Shown here: in pieces, positions 18,231 through 27,603 of the stretch
Position numbering within the stretch: the stretch's first letter is position 1
Layout: every line of letters starts with the position of its first letter
Source: Bacteroidota bacterium
GTDB lineage: Bacteria > Bacteroidota > Bacteroidia > Bacteroidales > JAAUTT01
NCBI GenBank assembly: GCA_023429135.1
Contig: JAEYWD010000007.1
Location: 1-64,000, forward strand
Direction: 5' to 3'
DNA: 64,000 nt
Translations under genes and position numbers: made by a program
The notes under the pieces: generated by a model
The model's database searches: none
What the model saw: only the letters and a program-made list of their open reading frames with translations
Told to the model about the DNA's origin: nothing

Positions 18231-19529
18231 ATGGATGCACAGGCGCTTTCGTTGAATAAGGTGATCGAACAACAAAATGCGAATATTCTTAACATGCTTT
18301 CCGACAGGGGCAAAAATATTTTCTTCCCTAAACTTGGAATCTTATCACAATCAGCCCAGGCAAAAGGAAAAAACATCAACGCTACCATAGGCGAAGCTGT
18401 TGAAGACGATGGCACATCCATGCATTTACCAGCCTTTGATGCGCTTGTAAATCTTCCTGTGAACAATATATTTCCTTATGCTCCAAGTTTTGGAAAGCCC
18501 GAACTGCGCGATCTTTGGAAGTCCTTTATATATAAAAAGAACCCTTCGCTTAAAGATACCGTCATCAGCAAACCTATTGCCACCAATGGCTTAACTCACG
18601 GAATAAGCATTCTGGGCTATCTGTTTGCAAATGCCGGCGACTCCATCGTTTTATCCGATCTTTACTGGGAAAATTACAATCTCATTTTTGAAAATGCTTA
18701 TGGAGCAAAAGTTGAGACTTTTGAACTCTTCAAAAATGGAGGTTTCAATGTTGAAGCTTTTAGTAATAAGCTGAATGAAGTAAAAGGCGATAAAGTATGC
18801 GTTCTATTGAATTTCCCGAATAATCCGTCGGGATACACGCCATTGACAAGCGAAATAGATCTTATTGTTGTCGAAATCGAAAAACTTGCCAAAAAAGGTA
18901 AGAACGTGGTTGTAATGATTGACGATGCTTATTTCGGGCTCGTTTACGAGGACAATGTTTATATCGAATCCATTTTTGTAAAGCTTGCCAATCTGCACGA
19001 AAAGGTGTTGGCTGTTAAACTCGACGGACCGACCAAAGAGGATTATGTTTGGGGTTTCCGTGTTGGGTTTATAAGTTATGGAATAAAAGGTGGTACTCCC
19101 GAACTTTACGAAGCACTTGAAAACAAAACAGCAGGCGCTATTCGTGGTAACATATCAAATATAAGCCAGTTATCCCAATCTCTTTTGCAATCGGTTTATT
19201 CCAATGCCGATTACGATAATTCCAAGAAGAGAAAATACGACATTCTGAAGTCGAGGTATATCGCTCTTAAAGAAACATTTAAGAATGTAAAATATGCCGA
19301 ATATTTCGAGGCAGTTCCTTTTAACTCAGGTTATTTTATGTGCGTGAAGCTGAAAAAGAATCTGAATGCCGAACAGGTGCGACTTCAGCTTTTGAATCAA
19401 TATAGCACAGGCGTAATTGTTCTGGGGAATGTAATTCGTCTCGCTTTTTCGGCTGTTCCTCTGGCCAAAATTCCAGAACTGATGGAAAACCTTTTCAGCG
19501 CCTGCAAAGATGTTGATGGGAAAAAATGA
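18231..19529 (+). CDS. Class I/II PLP-dependent aminotransferase
   Basis: 432 residues, cytosolic fold-type I aminotransferase. Seen: GLTHGISILGYLFANAGDSIV, NFPNNPSGYTP (substrate/PLP-binding Asn-Pro motif), VVMIDDAYFGLVYED (PLP-pairing Asp/Tyr), and VKLDGPTKEDYVWGFRVGF, which should hold the Schiff-base lysine. The C-terminal domain is complete. Closest in feel to aromatic or general Bacteroidota aminotransferases; the exact amino acid is not readable. Next to iorAB, it could transaminate aromatic amino acids to the 2-oxoacids IorAB oxidises, which is inference. It has its own promoter. Confidence 0.88.
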   Translation: MDAQALSLNKVIEQQNANILNMLSDRGKNIFFPKLGILSQSAQAKGKNINATIGEAVEDDGTSMHLPAFDALVNLPVNNIFPYAPSFGKPELRDLWKSFIYKKNPSLKDTVISKPIATNGLTHGISILGYLFANAGDSIVLSDLYWENYNLIFENAYGAKVETFELFKNGGFNVEAFSNKLNEVKGDKVCVLLNFPNNPSGYTPLTSEIDLIVVEIEKLAKKGKNVVVMIDDAYFGLVYEDNVYIESIFVKLANLHEKVLAVKLDGPTKEDYVWGFRVGFISYGIKGGTPELYEALENKTAGAIRGNISNISQLSQSLLQSVYSNADYDNSKKRKYDILKSRYIALKETFKNVKYAEYFEAVPFNSGYFMCVKLKKNLNAEQVRLQLLNQYSTGVIVLGNVIRLAFSAVPLAKIPELMENLFSACKDVDGKK

Positions 19530-19607
19530 AGAAAATAAAGAAAAATGAATATATGAAGGAGAGGATAAGGATTTTAGACAAATGATATTTAAAAAGTAAA
19601 TTGTATT

Positions 19608-19663
19608 TCCTAAAACCTAAACGCCTAACAGCTAAACATCTGTTCTTTTAACAGTTAAACCAC
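19608..19663. repeat. Dispersed 'cctaaacgcctaacagctaaac' word repeat
   Basis: Run of cctaaaacctaaacgcctaa, cagctaaacat and ttaacagttaaacc in the 185-base gap before citrate synthase. Same family as 11851, 17251 and 53223. Confidence 0.5.
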
Positions 19664-19714
19664 TTTATCTTTTTAACTCATTTCATTTTAACCACTTGTA
19701 CTAAAATTATATCA

Positions 19715-21094
19715 ATGAATAAAACAACCACCGGAACTGATAAGGACACCTTAATCAAAAAGTTGTCGGACGATGTAAAGAAGTCGGCTTATATAGTTCC
19801 TGAATTATTTGAAAAATTCAACGTAAAAAGAGGTTTGCGCAATGCAGACCACACAGGGGTTCTTGTGGGACTTACCAATGTTGGCGATGTTGTGGGCTAC
19901 CAGAAAGACGGCGATAAAATGGTTCCGGTAGATGGTAAACTTTTCTATCGCGGCATTGATGTGGAACACCTGGTTGAAGGCGCCATAAAAGAAAACCGCC
20001 ATGCTTTTGATGAAGTTGTTTATCTGCTTTTATGCGGAAAGTTGCCTAACAAGGAAGAACTGGCAGAATTTATGGATTATATGGGATCAATCAGGGAATT
20101 GCCCGATGAATTCACCAAAAACATGATTCTTTCGCTCAACGGAAACAATATCATGAATATGCTGGCCCGTTCGGTGCTGGGATTGTATACGCTTGATCCA
20201 AAATCGGAGGATAATTCGCTTGAAAACCTTGTGGATCAGTCGCTCAACCTGATAGCCAAATTTCCGACCATCATTGCATATTCGTATCATGCTATGCGTC
20301 ACGCTTTCCAGCGGAAAACACTTTCGATCCGTCACCCTAATGCTGATTTAAGTACAGCCGAAAACTTTTTGCTGATGTTGAAAGGGGAAGGCAAATACAC
20401 TAAGCTCGAGGCTGATATTCTTGATCTTTCCCTTATTTTACATGCTGATCATGGTGGTGGTAACAATTCAACCTTTACCATCCGCGTAACCAGTTCTACC
20501 GAAACAGATACTTATTCAGCCGTTGCTTCAGCTATTGCATCGTTGAAAGGCCCCCTTCATGGTGGTGCAAATCATGAAGTGCTGGATATGATGGAAAACA
20601 TCAAGCAAAACGTTAAACATTGGGATAGCGAAAAAGAAGTGACCGAATATCTGTATAAAATATTGAACAAGAAAGCATATGACGGTTCCGGTAAAATTTA
20701 TGGAATTGGACATGCCGTATACACCATTTCTGATCCGCGCGCCATCCTGCTGAAAAAACAGGCCCGCGATCTTGCAGCCGAAAAAGGCCGCCTGGACGAG
20801 TTCGAATTATACCAGATTATTGAGCGCCTTGCTCCTCAAATTTTCTACGAATTCAAAGGCGATAAAGTAGCCAAACGTGTTTGTGCCAATGTCGACTTTT
20901 ACTCAGGTTTTGTATATAACTGTATCGGCATCCGCGATTCGGTTTACACTCCTCTTTTCGCCATGTCGCGAATTGCCGGCTGGTGTTCGCATCGCCTGGA
21001 GGAATTAACCTTTGATGCACGCCGCATTATTCGTCCTGCCTACAAGAATGTTTATGGCAACCAACCTTATATGGATTTGGAAAGCAGAAAATAG
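19715..21094 (+). CDS. gltA: Citrate synthase
   Basis: 459 residues; condenses acetyl-CoA and oxaloacetate. The catalytic set is visible: His in HGGANHEVLDMM, His in YGIGHAVYTISDPRA, Asp in CANVDFYSGFVY. RHPNADLSTAENFL and LILHADHGGGNNSTF also fit the family. The N-terminal extension of about 60 residues is seen in the long Bacteroidota form. 2-Methylcitrate synthase is an alternative, but no prp genes are near. A good terminator follows at 21118. Confidence 0.93.
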   Translation: MNKTTTGTDKDTLIKKLSDDVKKSAYIVPELFEKFNVKRGLRNADHTGVLVGLTNVGDVVGYQKDGDKMVPVDGKLFYRGIDVEHLVEGAIKENRHAFDEVVYLLLCGKLPNKEELAEFMDYMGSIRELPDEFTKNMILSLNGNNIMNMLARSVLGLYTLDPKSEDNSLENLVDQSLNLIAKFPTIIAYSYHAMRHAFQRKTLSIRHPNADLSTAENFLLMLKGEGKYTKLEADILDLSLILHADHGGGNNSTFTIRVTSSTETDTYSAVASAIASLKGPLHGGANHEVLDMMENIKQNVKHWDSEKEVTEYLYKILNKKAYDGSGKIYGIGHAVYTISDPRAILLKKQARDLAAEKGRLDEFELYQIIERLAPQIFYEFKGDKVAKRVCANVDFYSGFVYNCIGIRDSVYTPLFAMSRIAGWCSHRLEELTFDARRIIRPAYKNVYGNQPYMDLESRK

Positions 21095-21117
21095 TTGTTG
21101 GAAAAGATTTTAATCAT

Positions 21118-21153
21118 AAAAAGCCTGCTGTAAGTTTTTCCGGCAGGCTTTTT
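21118..21153 (+). terminator. Terminator after citrate synthase
   Basis: Arms aaaaagcctgc (21118-21128) and gcaggcttttt (21143-21153) form a perfect stem with a T-rich 3' arm. Because the arm ends are A/T runs it could act on both strands. Confidence 0.8.
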
Positions 21154-21165
21154 CATTTGAAATAT

Positions 21166-21173
21166 TATTTTTG
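21166..21173 (+). promoter_or_regulatory. Putative -7 element of the 177-residue gene
   Basis: TATTTTTG matches TAnnTTTG and lies 55 bases before the ATG, just past the citrate synthase terminator. No convincing TTG is at the right spacing upstream, so confidence is limited. Confidence 0.35.
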
Positions 21174-21228
21174 CAAATCACAATGAAAACCTGAATCCCG
21201 ACTGTTTGGGTACTTTATAATAAAAATT

Positions 21229-21762
21229 ATGGAACAATACGATGAGCTATTAAAAAGACTTTTTGTGAACAAAACGCTGAAAGACATTGAATTCTATGAT
21301 CACGACCTGAGGTATTTTTCTCCTAACACGGATCAAACCTGGATTGTGGATGGCGGTGTTCAATTTCAAATGGATGAGAGTTATATTTCGTTTGCTTATG
21401 CCGGAGAATTACAATTTTTCAATCTTTTTTTAAGCAAAGCAGAAGAGATTTCGAACGATTTTGAAATGAAGAGTCTGGGAGCCCGCGAAGTGCCCGGAAT
21501 AGAATCGCTCATTGGGAAAACTGTTACTGAAGTAAAAGCTCTGTGGAATTTTTACGAAGAACTGGATGAAGACTTTGAGCCTACCGGAGAAAAGAAATAC
21601 ATGCCATTCGAAATTCTTCTGACATTCAGCGACCAATCCTTTTTACAAATTGCTGCTGTAGAATACAGAATATCAGGCAATCAGATTGCAGATCTGATGT
21701 ATAATTCAGAAAGAGATCTGTTGATTTCGCTGAATAAAAAATTTGAAATTGGAATGGAATAA
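21229..21762 (+). CDS. Hypothetical cytosolic protein
   Basis: 177 acidic residues, no signal peptide or membrane segment. I do not recognise the family. The sequence alternates short strands with acidic patches (EELDEDFEPTGEKKY) and has the look of a small alpha/beta single-domain protein, somewhat like immunity-type proteins, but no toxin gene is adjacent. Flanked by terminators on both sides, so it is transcribed alone. Confidence 0.65.
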   Translation: MEQYDELLKRLFVNKTLKDIEFYDHDLRYFSPNTDQTWIVDGGVQFQMDESYISFAYAGELQFFNLFLSKAEEISNDFEMKSLGAREVPGIESLIGKTVTEVKALWNFYEELDEDFEPTGEKKYMPFEILLTFSDQSFLQIAAVEYRISGNQIADLMYNSERDLLISLNKKFEIGME

Positions 21763-21791
21763 TTTATTGAATCAGATACATAATTTTGTCC

Positions 21792-21832
21792 TCGATCCTC
21801 GACCTTCGGACCACAGTCAATAGCCAAATACA
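21792..21832. repeat. Degenerate 'gtcaatagccaaatacag' word repeat
   Basis: Contains cctcgaccttcggacc and cagtcaatagccaaatacag, matching the vocabulary at 155 and 1773. It directly precedes a terminator hairpin. Confidence 0.45.
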
Positions 21833-21834
21833 GA

Positions 21835-21869
21835 GAAAGTGGGACGGATTACCATCCCACTTTCATTTT
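21835..21869 (+). terminator. Terminator between convergent genes
   Basis: Arms gaaagtggga (21835-21844) and tcccactttc (21855-21864) with a 10-base loop, then attttt. It ends the 177-residue gene and faces the CBM protein gene. Confidence 0.75.
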
Positions 21870-21917
21870 TCTAACATTTGGAATTGCACAAATTATAACT
21901 CCATTTTCTCTTGAAAA

Positions 21918-24900
21918 TTATTTAAGCAGAATCATTCGTTTTGAATCAATTTCCTGTCCATCGGCAGATAATGAATAAATATAAATACCTGGCAATAGTT
22001 CTGAACCATCAATTGTAATGCTGCCTGCCCCTTTATTGACCAGTTGGATGGATTTGATATAAAGTCCCTCAACTCTATAAATTTTAAGTACAGCGTTCTG
22101 AACTGTCTCAGGCAAGTAGTAATCGATTTTAGTTGATCTGTTGAAAGGATTCGGCACATTCTGCAACAAAGATGTAACCCTGTTTTCAGGAATCTTATCG
22201 CTATTCCGGCCTGAACCGCCTTTCAACTCTGGCTTTTCGTCCATTTCAATGCCTTCATTTTTCTGTTCATTATTTTGAGGAGAATTTCCAGTTTTAGTAA
22301 ACTGAATCCAGTCGAAATCAAAATCATCATTCACATTCTCCAGTCTTAATATCTTGCCGGTTCCACCGGAAAGTGCGACGTTATTAACCGTATAGGTTTG
22401 ATAAGTTGAATAACTACCTGTTTTTGGAACGTTGAAAGTTGCAATCAGAGCTTCGTTCAGGTAAGCTTTTAGCTGTTTTCCGGTTGTTACTGAGGCTACT
22501 CTGATGCTTATGTCGTACATACCAGCTTCAACATTGACAGTATAATTCATCCACTCTCCATGTTTAAACCAACCGATCCATATGTTTGGACTTGTGTCGG
22601 ATCCGCTGTAATTATATCCGATATCCACTCCTTCAGATGTTCGATACCAACCAATATCATTACCAGGAGTAACATCATGATAAGCTATTCCTTCCCCTCC
22701 GAGATCAAAGTCTTCTGCCTGAATGGTACCAGGGATCTTATGGCTCGGGAGTGAAATAACAGGTTCAAATTGAATCCAGTCAATATCAAAGTCGTTATTT
22801 ACGTTTTCCAGCTTTAGTATTTTGCCTGACCCACCCGGCAGGTTAATGTTATAAACAACAGAAGTCTTATATTTTTTATAACTGCCAGTATTAGGAATTT
22901 CGAAAGATGCAAAAAGGCTATCGTTCAGGTAGGCTTTCAATTGCTTTCCGGGAGATACCGATGCCACATTAATGCTTATATTGTAGGCTCCTGAATCAAC
23001 ATCAACAGTGTATTCCATCCATTCTCCGTTTTTAAACCGGCCAACTGAGAAGAAGTAATCGTAATCATTTTTACGTATGATATCTACACCTTCATCGGTC
23101 CGTAACCACCAACCACCATCAGGGGTTACATCATGATAGGCAACTCCTTCACCACCCTCATCAAATTCTTCGGCCTCGATAATACCTGGAACAGAGCGGG
23201 GTGTTTCTCCATAAGGAGTCTGGGTTTTAATCTCACCTGAACGTTCGAATTTAATCCAGCTCAAATTAAAATCACCGTGAACATTTTCAAGTTTTAATAT
23301 TTTATTGGCTCCACCTGAAATATGAATATTTTTAAGACATACAGTTTGCCAAACCGTAAAACCGCCCGTTTGAGGAATGTTGAATGTAGCCATGAGGGTA
23401 TCGTTCAGGTAAGCTTTCAGTTGCTTTCCCGCTTTTTCTGCACCAACCATGATGCTGATGTCATAAGTACCAGAATCAACATTAACCGTGTATTCCATCC
23501 ATTCTCCATGTCTAAACTTACCAATCCATCCTATTCTGCCAAAACCATCGACACTTGCTTTTAATCGTACATCTACACTTTCGTTTGCCCGATACTCGCA
23601 CCCACCTTCATTAATAGGGGTTACATCATGATAGGCAACGCCTTCTCCTCCATTATCAAAATCTTCTGCCTCAATGGTTCCTGGAATCGTTCCCGGAACT
23701 CCATTGTTGGGATACTGAGTTTTTATGGTTCCCACCCGCTCAAATTCAATCCAGTCAATGTCAAAATCTCCGTTCACATTTTCAAGTCGCAGAATTTTCG
23801 CTTCGCCCCCTGTAATAGAAATATTATTAAGTGTATAGTTTTGAAAAATATAATAATCAAATCCTTCTTCTTTGGATTGAATGCCCGTTTTAGGTACACT
23901 GAAGGTTGTAATCAGGTTATTATCCAGATATACATTTAACTTTCTTCCGGTTTTTGCAGTACCTGTCCTGATGCTGATGTTGTATATGCCCGTTTCTACA
24001 TTAACCGTATACTCCATCCATTCACCTTTTTTGAACCACCCTACAGCTCCAACAAAGTAATCATCACCGCAATAATATGCTTTTACATCAACACCTTCTT
24101 CCGTTCTCCACCAGCCTTCATTTTTAGGAGTAACATCATGATAAGCCACTCCTTCACCTCCCTCATCATAGTTTTCCGCTTCGATAACACCGGGAATCGT
24201 CTGGGGAGTTCCTTCGTATGGAGTCTGATTTTGAGCACTTGGTTCAAACCTTATCCAATCAAAATCAAAGTCGTTGTTCACATTTTCAAGTCTCAATTTT
24301 TTGCCGGCACCTTTCGGAAGAACAATGTTATGAAGGGTAAAAGTCTGATATTTACCATAATTCCCGGTGTTAGGAATGTCGAAAGTTGCAATCAGTGTTT
24401 CATCCAGGAAAGCCTTCAGTTGCTTTCCGGTTGTCACTGATGCGACCCTGATGCTTATGTCGTAAATTCCAGAATCCACATTAACAGTATATTTCAACCA
24501 TTCTCCATGTTTGAACCAACCTATCCAATAATCGGGGGCTGTATCTGAAGTACAATAACAGTATGAAATATCTACCCCTTCTGATGGCCGGTATAAACCC
24601 AAGTCATTGAAAGGAGTCACATCATGATAACCTACACCTTCACCGCCTAGATCAAAATCTTCGGCCTGTACGATACCGGGGATTGTTCTGACAGGAAGCG
24701 TTTTGACAGGTTCAAATTTTATCCATTCAAAGTTAAAATCGCCGTTTACATTTTCCAGCCTCAGAATTTTCCCTGTTCCACCCGGAAGAACAATGTTATT
24801 AACCCAAAAAGTTTTATAATTCTTATAACTACCTGTTTTTGGAATATCAAAAATGGCAATAAGGGTATCGTTCAGGTAAGCTTTCAATTGTTTTCCAACA

Positions 24901-25721
24901 GATGGGGAGGCTACACTAATGCCGATATCGTAGGCTCCTGTCTCAACATTAACTGTATATTCCAGCCATTCTCCATTTTTAAACGAAGTAATGAAGTATC
25001 CATCATCTTTCATTTCAATATCTACATTCTCGTCCATTCTCAATCTCCAGTTCCCTTCATTGAACAGGGTCAGGTCATGATAAGCTATTCCTTCTCCTCC
25101 GTTATCAAAATCAAAAGCCCATATCCTGCCAGGGACAGTCCAGGGAATTTCTCCGAAAGGAGTTTGTGGTTTAACCATACCCGCGGGTTGGAATTTAATC
25201 CATTCAAAAAGGAAATCGCCATTAACACTCTCCAGTCTCAATACTTTAGAGGAACCTCCTGAGAGAACAATGTCCTTTACAGCATGGGTTTGTAAAGCAC
25301 CAAATCTGCTGCCGGCACTGGAAGGAATGTTAAAAGTAGCAATCAGACTATCTTCGAGGAAGGCTCTTATTTGTCCCCCGATGGTTTTTGCTCCTAACCT
25401 GATACTCATGTCGTAAGTTCCTGCAGCAACATTTACAGTATATTCCAACCATTCTCTCATATTAAACATTACCGCATAAGCTTCCCCATGTTCAATATCT
25501 ACACTCTCATTCCGGTAAAAATCTTTGTCATTAGGAGTCTCATCATGATAAGCTATTCCCTCACCTCCTTCATCAAAGTCAATTGAAGAAATCTGACCGG
25601 GAATTGTACGGGGAATCCCTCCATAAGGAGCTTGGGTTTGGGCATGAATACCCATCAAAGAATGAATTAAAATAAGTACAAGGTAGCTAATAACAGCTTT
25701 TGCATGTTTGATTGAATTCAT
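21918..25721 (-). CDS. T9SS-secreted protein with seven CBM6-like modules
   Basis: 1267 residues. A signal peptide (ending IHAQTQ) is followed by seven tandem modules of about 160 residues. Each has the block IPG-I-AE-FD-GGEGVAYHDVTP, then GEWMEYTVNV--G-YDISI, GKQLKAYLND-LIATF and ILRLENVN-DFDFDWI-FE, which are CBM6/CBM35-like features. A C-terminal type IX sorting domain follows (NVPNPFNRSTKIDYYLPE ... IYIYSLSADGQ), so it is exported through T9SS and probably surface-attached. No catalytic domain is present. Modules 2-3 and 6-7 share linker form and wording, suggesting block duplication. Likely a multivalent glycan-binding adhesin or capture protein; the ligand is unknown. Confidence 0.9.
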   Translation of the reverse strand: MNSIKHAKAVISYLVLILIHSLMGIHAQTQAPYGGIPRTIPGQISSIDFDEGGEGIAYHDETPNDKDFYRNESVDIEHGEAYAVMFNMREWLEYTVNVAAGTYDMSIRLGAKTIGGQIRAFLEDSLIATFNIPSSAGSRFGALQTHAVKDIVLSGGSSKVLRLESVNGDFLFEWIKFQPAGMVKPQTPFGEIPWTVPGRIWAFDFDNGGEGIAYHDLTLFNEGNWRLRMDENVDIEMKDDGYFITSFKNGEWLEYTVNVETGAYDIGISVASPSVGKQLKAYLNDTLIAIFDIPKTGSYKNYKTFWVNNIVLPGGTGKILRLENVNGDFNFEWIKFEPVKTLPVRTIPGIVQAEDFDLGGEGVGYHDVTPFNDLGLYRPSEGVDISYCYCTSDTAPDYWIGWFKHGEWLKYTVNVDSGIYDISIRVASVTTGKQLKAFLDETLIATFDIPNTGNYGKYQTFTLHNIVLPKGAGKKLRLENVNNDFDFDWIRFEPSAQNQTPYEGTPQTIPGVIEAENYDEGGEGVAYHDVTPKNEGWWRTEEGVDVKAYYCGDDYFVGAVGWFKKGEWMEYTVNVETGIYNISIRTGTAKTGRKLNVYLDNNLITTFSVPKTGIQSKEEGFDYYIFQNYTLNNISITGGEAKILRLENVNGDFDIDWIEFERVGTIKTQYPNNGVPGTIPGTIEAEDFDNGGEGVAYHDVTPINEGGCEYRANESVDVRLKASVDGFGRIGWIGKFRHGEWMEYTVNVDSGTYDISIMVGAEKAGKQLKAYLNDTLMATFNIPQTGGFTVWQTVCLKNIHISGGANKILKLENVHGDFNLSWIKFERSGEIKTQTPYGETPRSVPGIIEAEEFDEGGEGVAYHDVTPDGGWWLRTDEGVDIIRKNDYDYFFSVGRFKNGEWMEYTVDVDSGAYNISINVASVSPGKQLKAYLNDSLFASFEIPNTGSYKKYKTSVVYNINLPGGSGKILKLENVNNDFDIDWIQFEPVISLPSHKIPGTIQAEDFDLGGEGIAYHDVTPGNDIGWYRTSEGVDIGYNYSGSDTSPNIWIGWFKHGEWMNYTVNVEAGMYDISIRVASVTTGKQLKAYLNEALIATFNVPKTGSYSTYQTYTVNNVALSGGTGKILRLENVNDDFDFDWIQFTKTGNSPQNNEQKNEGIEMDEKPELKGGSGRNSDKIPENRVTSLLQNVPNPFNRSTKIDYYLPETVQNAVLKIYRVEGLYIKSIQLVNKGAGSITIDGSELLPGIYIYSLSADGQEIDSKRMILLK

Positions 25722-26061
25722 GGATTGGATTATTAAAATGGTTACACATAACGTCGTTCAAGGACAATGGATTCAAGTAATATTTAAGCGCAGAAAGAAA
25801 TTATTAGCTGCAATTTACGACACAAAAAAGCCAATGTCAATAGGCAAATAAAAACTCACAACAATTTATGAATATGCTTAATAGCTGTAAGGGTGGGTTG
25901 TGAGGTATTTGATAAAATAGCAATTATTTAGCTGAAGAAGATAATAAGAACAGAAATAGAATTCCCACCCATATTCTACTTATGTACAACTACAAAATGC
26001 TCCGTATTTTGAACTCCAGAAATAAAGCTCCAAAATCATTTATATCTTATACAACTTACTA
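25722..26061. other. Intergenic region between the CBM protein and phosphofructokinase
   Basis: 340 bases, AT-rich, holding the CBM-gene promoter region. A weak echo of the word repeat (gtcaataggcaaataaaa near 25836) is seen. No hairpin terminator or credible coding frame was found. Confidence 0.4.
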
Positions 26062-27387
26062 TCAGGAGTTCTTCATGGAAATCGGCTGCCCGGTGGCCTC
26101 CAGTATATTCCACCACAATTCATCTTCAACATCAATTTTTTTGCGGCTGGAGACTGCTACCGGTATAGGCAGCAAAGTGAACTGATTGTTCCAGTTGCCT
26201 ACCACAAAATCGGTTTTGCCGGCTATAGCTGCATGAACAGCATTTTGTGCCAGCAGACTGCAGAATTTACTGTCGTTGGCATTTGCAGGAGCGCTACGGA
26301 TAATGTAACTGGGATCGATATATCTCAAGGTAAACGGGAAGTTTTCCGATTTGAATTTCTTAGTAATCTCATCTTTCAGATAAATGCCAATGTCCTTGTT
26401 CTTTACATTTCCTGAAGCATCGAGCTCTTTGGGTTCATCTTTGAAGAAATCCTGACCGGCACCTTCAGCAACTACAATAAGTGCATGATGCCTCGATTCC
26501 AGTCGTCGTTTCAAAACTTCCAGAAAGCCGTTTTCTCCATGAAGATCGAAGGACATTTCGGGAATAAGCACAAAATTAACTTCCTGAATGGACAGCGCCG
26601 CGTGGGCTGCAATAAACCCTGAATCTCTTCCCATAAGTTTTAACAGGGCGATTCCATTGTAAGCGCCAATAGCTTCGTTATGTGCCGAGCGGATAATATC
26701 GTTTGCAATGGAAAAAGCTGTTTCGAAACCAAATGATTTTTCAATAAGGTTAATATCGTTATCAATGGTTTTAGGAATACCGGCAACAGCAATTTTGAGG
26801 TTACGACCTGCTATTTCTTCATGAATAGCATGGGCGCCTCTCAGCGTGCCGTCACCTCCAATGCAAAAAAGGATATTAATATTGAGAATTTCCAGTGTAT
26901 CCACAATTTGCGAAACATCCTGGTTTCCACGTGAAGAGCCTAGAATGGTGCCCCCTGTAAGATGAATGGCATCCACCATTTCGGGGGTAAGATCGATAAC
27001 AGGGTGGTTGTATTTGGAAATAAAACCTTCGTATCCATACTGAATACCAACAACACGGCGCACATGATAACGATAATGCAGATGATTCACAAGGCTCCGT
27101 ATTACATTGTTCAAACCCGGACATAGACCACCGCATGTAACTACTGCCACTTTTGTTTTTGCAGGCTCAAAATATAAAACATCGCGTGGGCCAGCTTTCT
27201 CGAACGATATAGGTTGCTCGCCTGTTTTCTGACAATTAATAAAATTTTCGAGTGATGTATCGTAAAGCACTCTGTCGGTGTCCTGGATAAACTCATAGGC
27301 CATATTGTTATCCAGAATGGATTTCTTAAATGGCGATGTTACCGTGCCCTTGCCTAAAACCTTAACTTCAAAACTTTCGTGATTCAT
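26062..27387 (-). CDS. pfkA: 6-phosphofructokinase (long, plant-like group)
   Basis: 441 residues; phosphorylates fructose 6-phosphate in glycolysis. Seen: VVTCGGLCPGLNNVIR (nucleotide-binding start), CIGGDGTLRGAHAI, GIPKTIDNDINL and KLMGRDSGFIAAHAA. In this superfamily Gly in GGDG points to ATP, while Lys in PKTIDND is shared with PPi enzymes. The combination matches the ATP-using long group X form. The N-terminal extension of about 75 residues is usual there. Monocistronic, separated from buk by a repeat-containing gap. Confidence 0.92.
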   Translation of the reverse strand: MNHESFEVKVLGKGTVTSPFKKSILDNNMAYEFIQDTDRVLYDTSLENFINCQKTGEQPISFEKAGPRDVLYFEPAKTKVAVVTCGGLCPGLNNVIRSLVNHLHYRYHVRRVVGIQYGYEGFISKYNHPVIDLTPEMVDAIHLTGGTILGSSRGNQDVSQIVDTLEILNINILFCIGGDGTLRGAHAIHEEIAGRNLKIAVAGIPKTIDNDINLIEKSFGFETAFSIANDIIRSAHNEAIGAYNGIALLKLMGRDSGFIAAHAALSIQEVNFVLIPEMSFDLHGENGFLEVLKRRLESRHHALIVVAEGAGQDFFKDEPKELDASGNVKNKDIGIYLKDEITKKFKSENFPFTLRYIDPSYIIRSAPANANDSKFCSLLAQNAVHAAIAGKTDFVVGNWNNQFTLLPIPVAVSSRKKIDVEDELWWNILEATGQPISMKNS

Positions 27388-27453
27388 ACAAAAAATTAAA
27401 CACTCTGCTCAACACAAGCAGATTATCATTTCTAAACAATTAATTTCAAATTT

Positions 27454-27494
27454 TAGTCAATAGTCCATAGCGGATAGACTATAGCCAATACACT
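27454..27494. repeat. 'tagtccatagcggatag' word repeat
   Basis: Contains agtcaatagtccatagcgg and gactatagccaatacac, the same vocabulary as 1773 and 17887. Confidence 0.5.
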
Positions 27495-27573
27495 CAGGAA
27501 AGTCAAAAGACCTTAATATTAAAACTACCCAAACTCTACCCATCTGCTATACCCTATCTCATGAGGGGCAATC

Positions 27574-27602
27574 CAACCCGTAACCCGAAACTCGTAACCC
27601 GT
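27574..27602. repeat. 'aacccgtaacccg' word repeat
   Basis: Two copies of aacccgtaacccg-type wording (caacccgtaacccg, actcgtaacccg) that are the reverse complement of the block at 15430-15463. It ends at the buk stop codon. Confidence 0.5.
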
Positions 27603-27603
27603 T

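Noticed and set aside
23322..24440. Plus-strand open frames opposite the CBM-module gene
   Set aside because: They are antisense echoes of the repeated modules, and the same frame recurs in each module.
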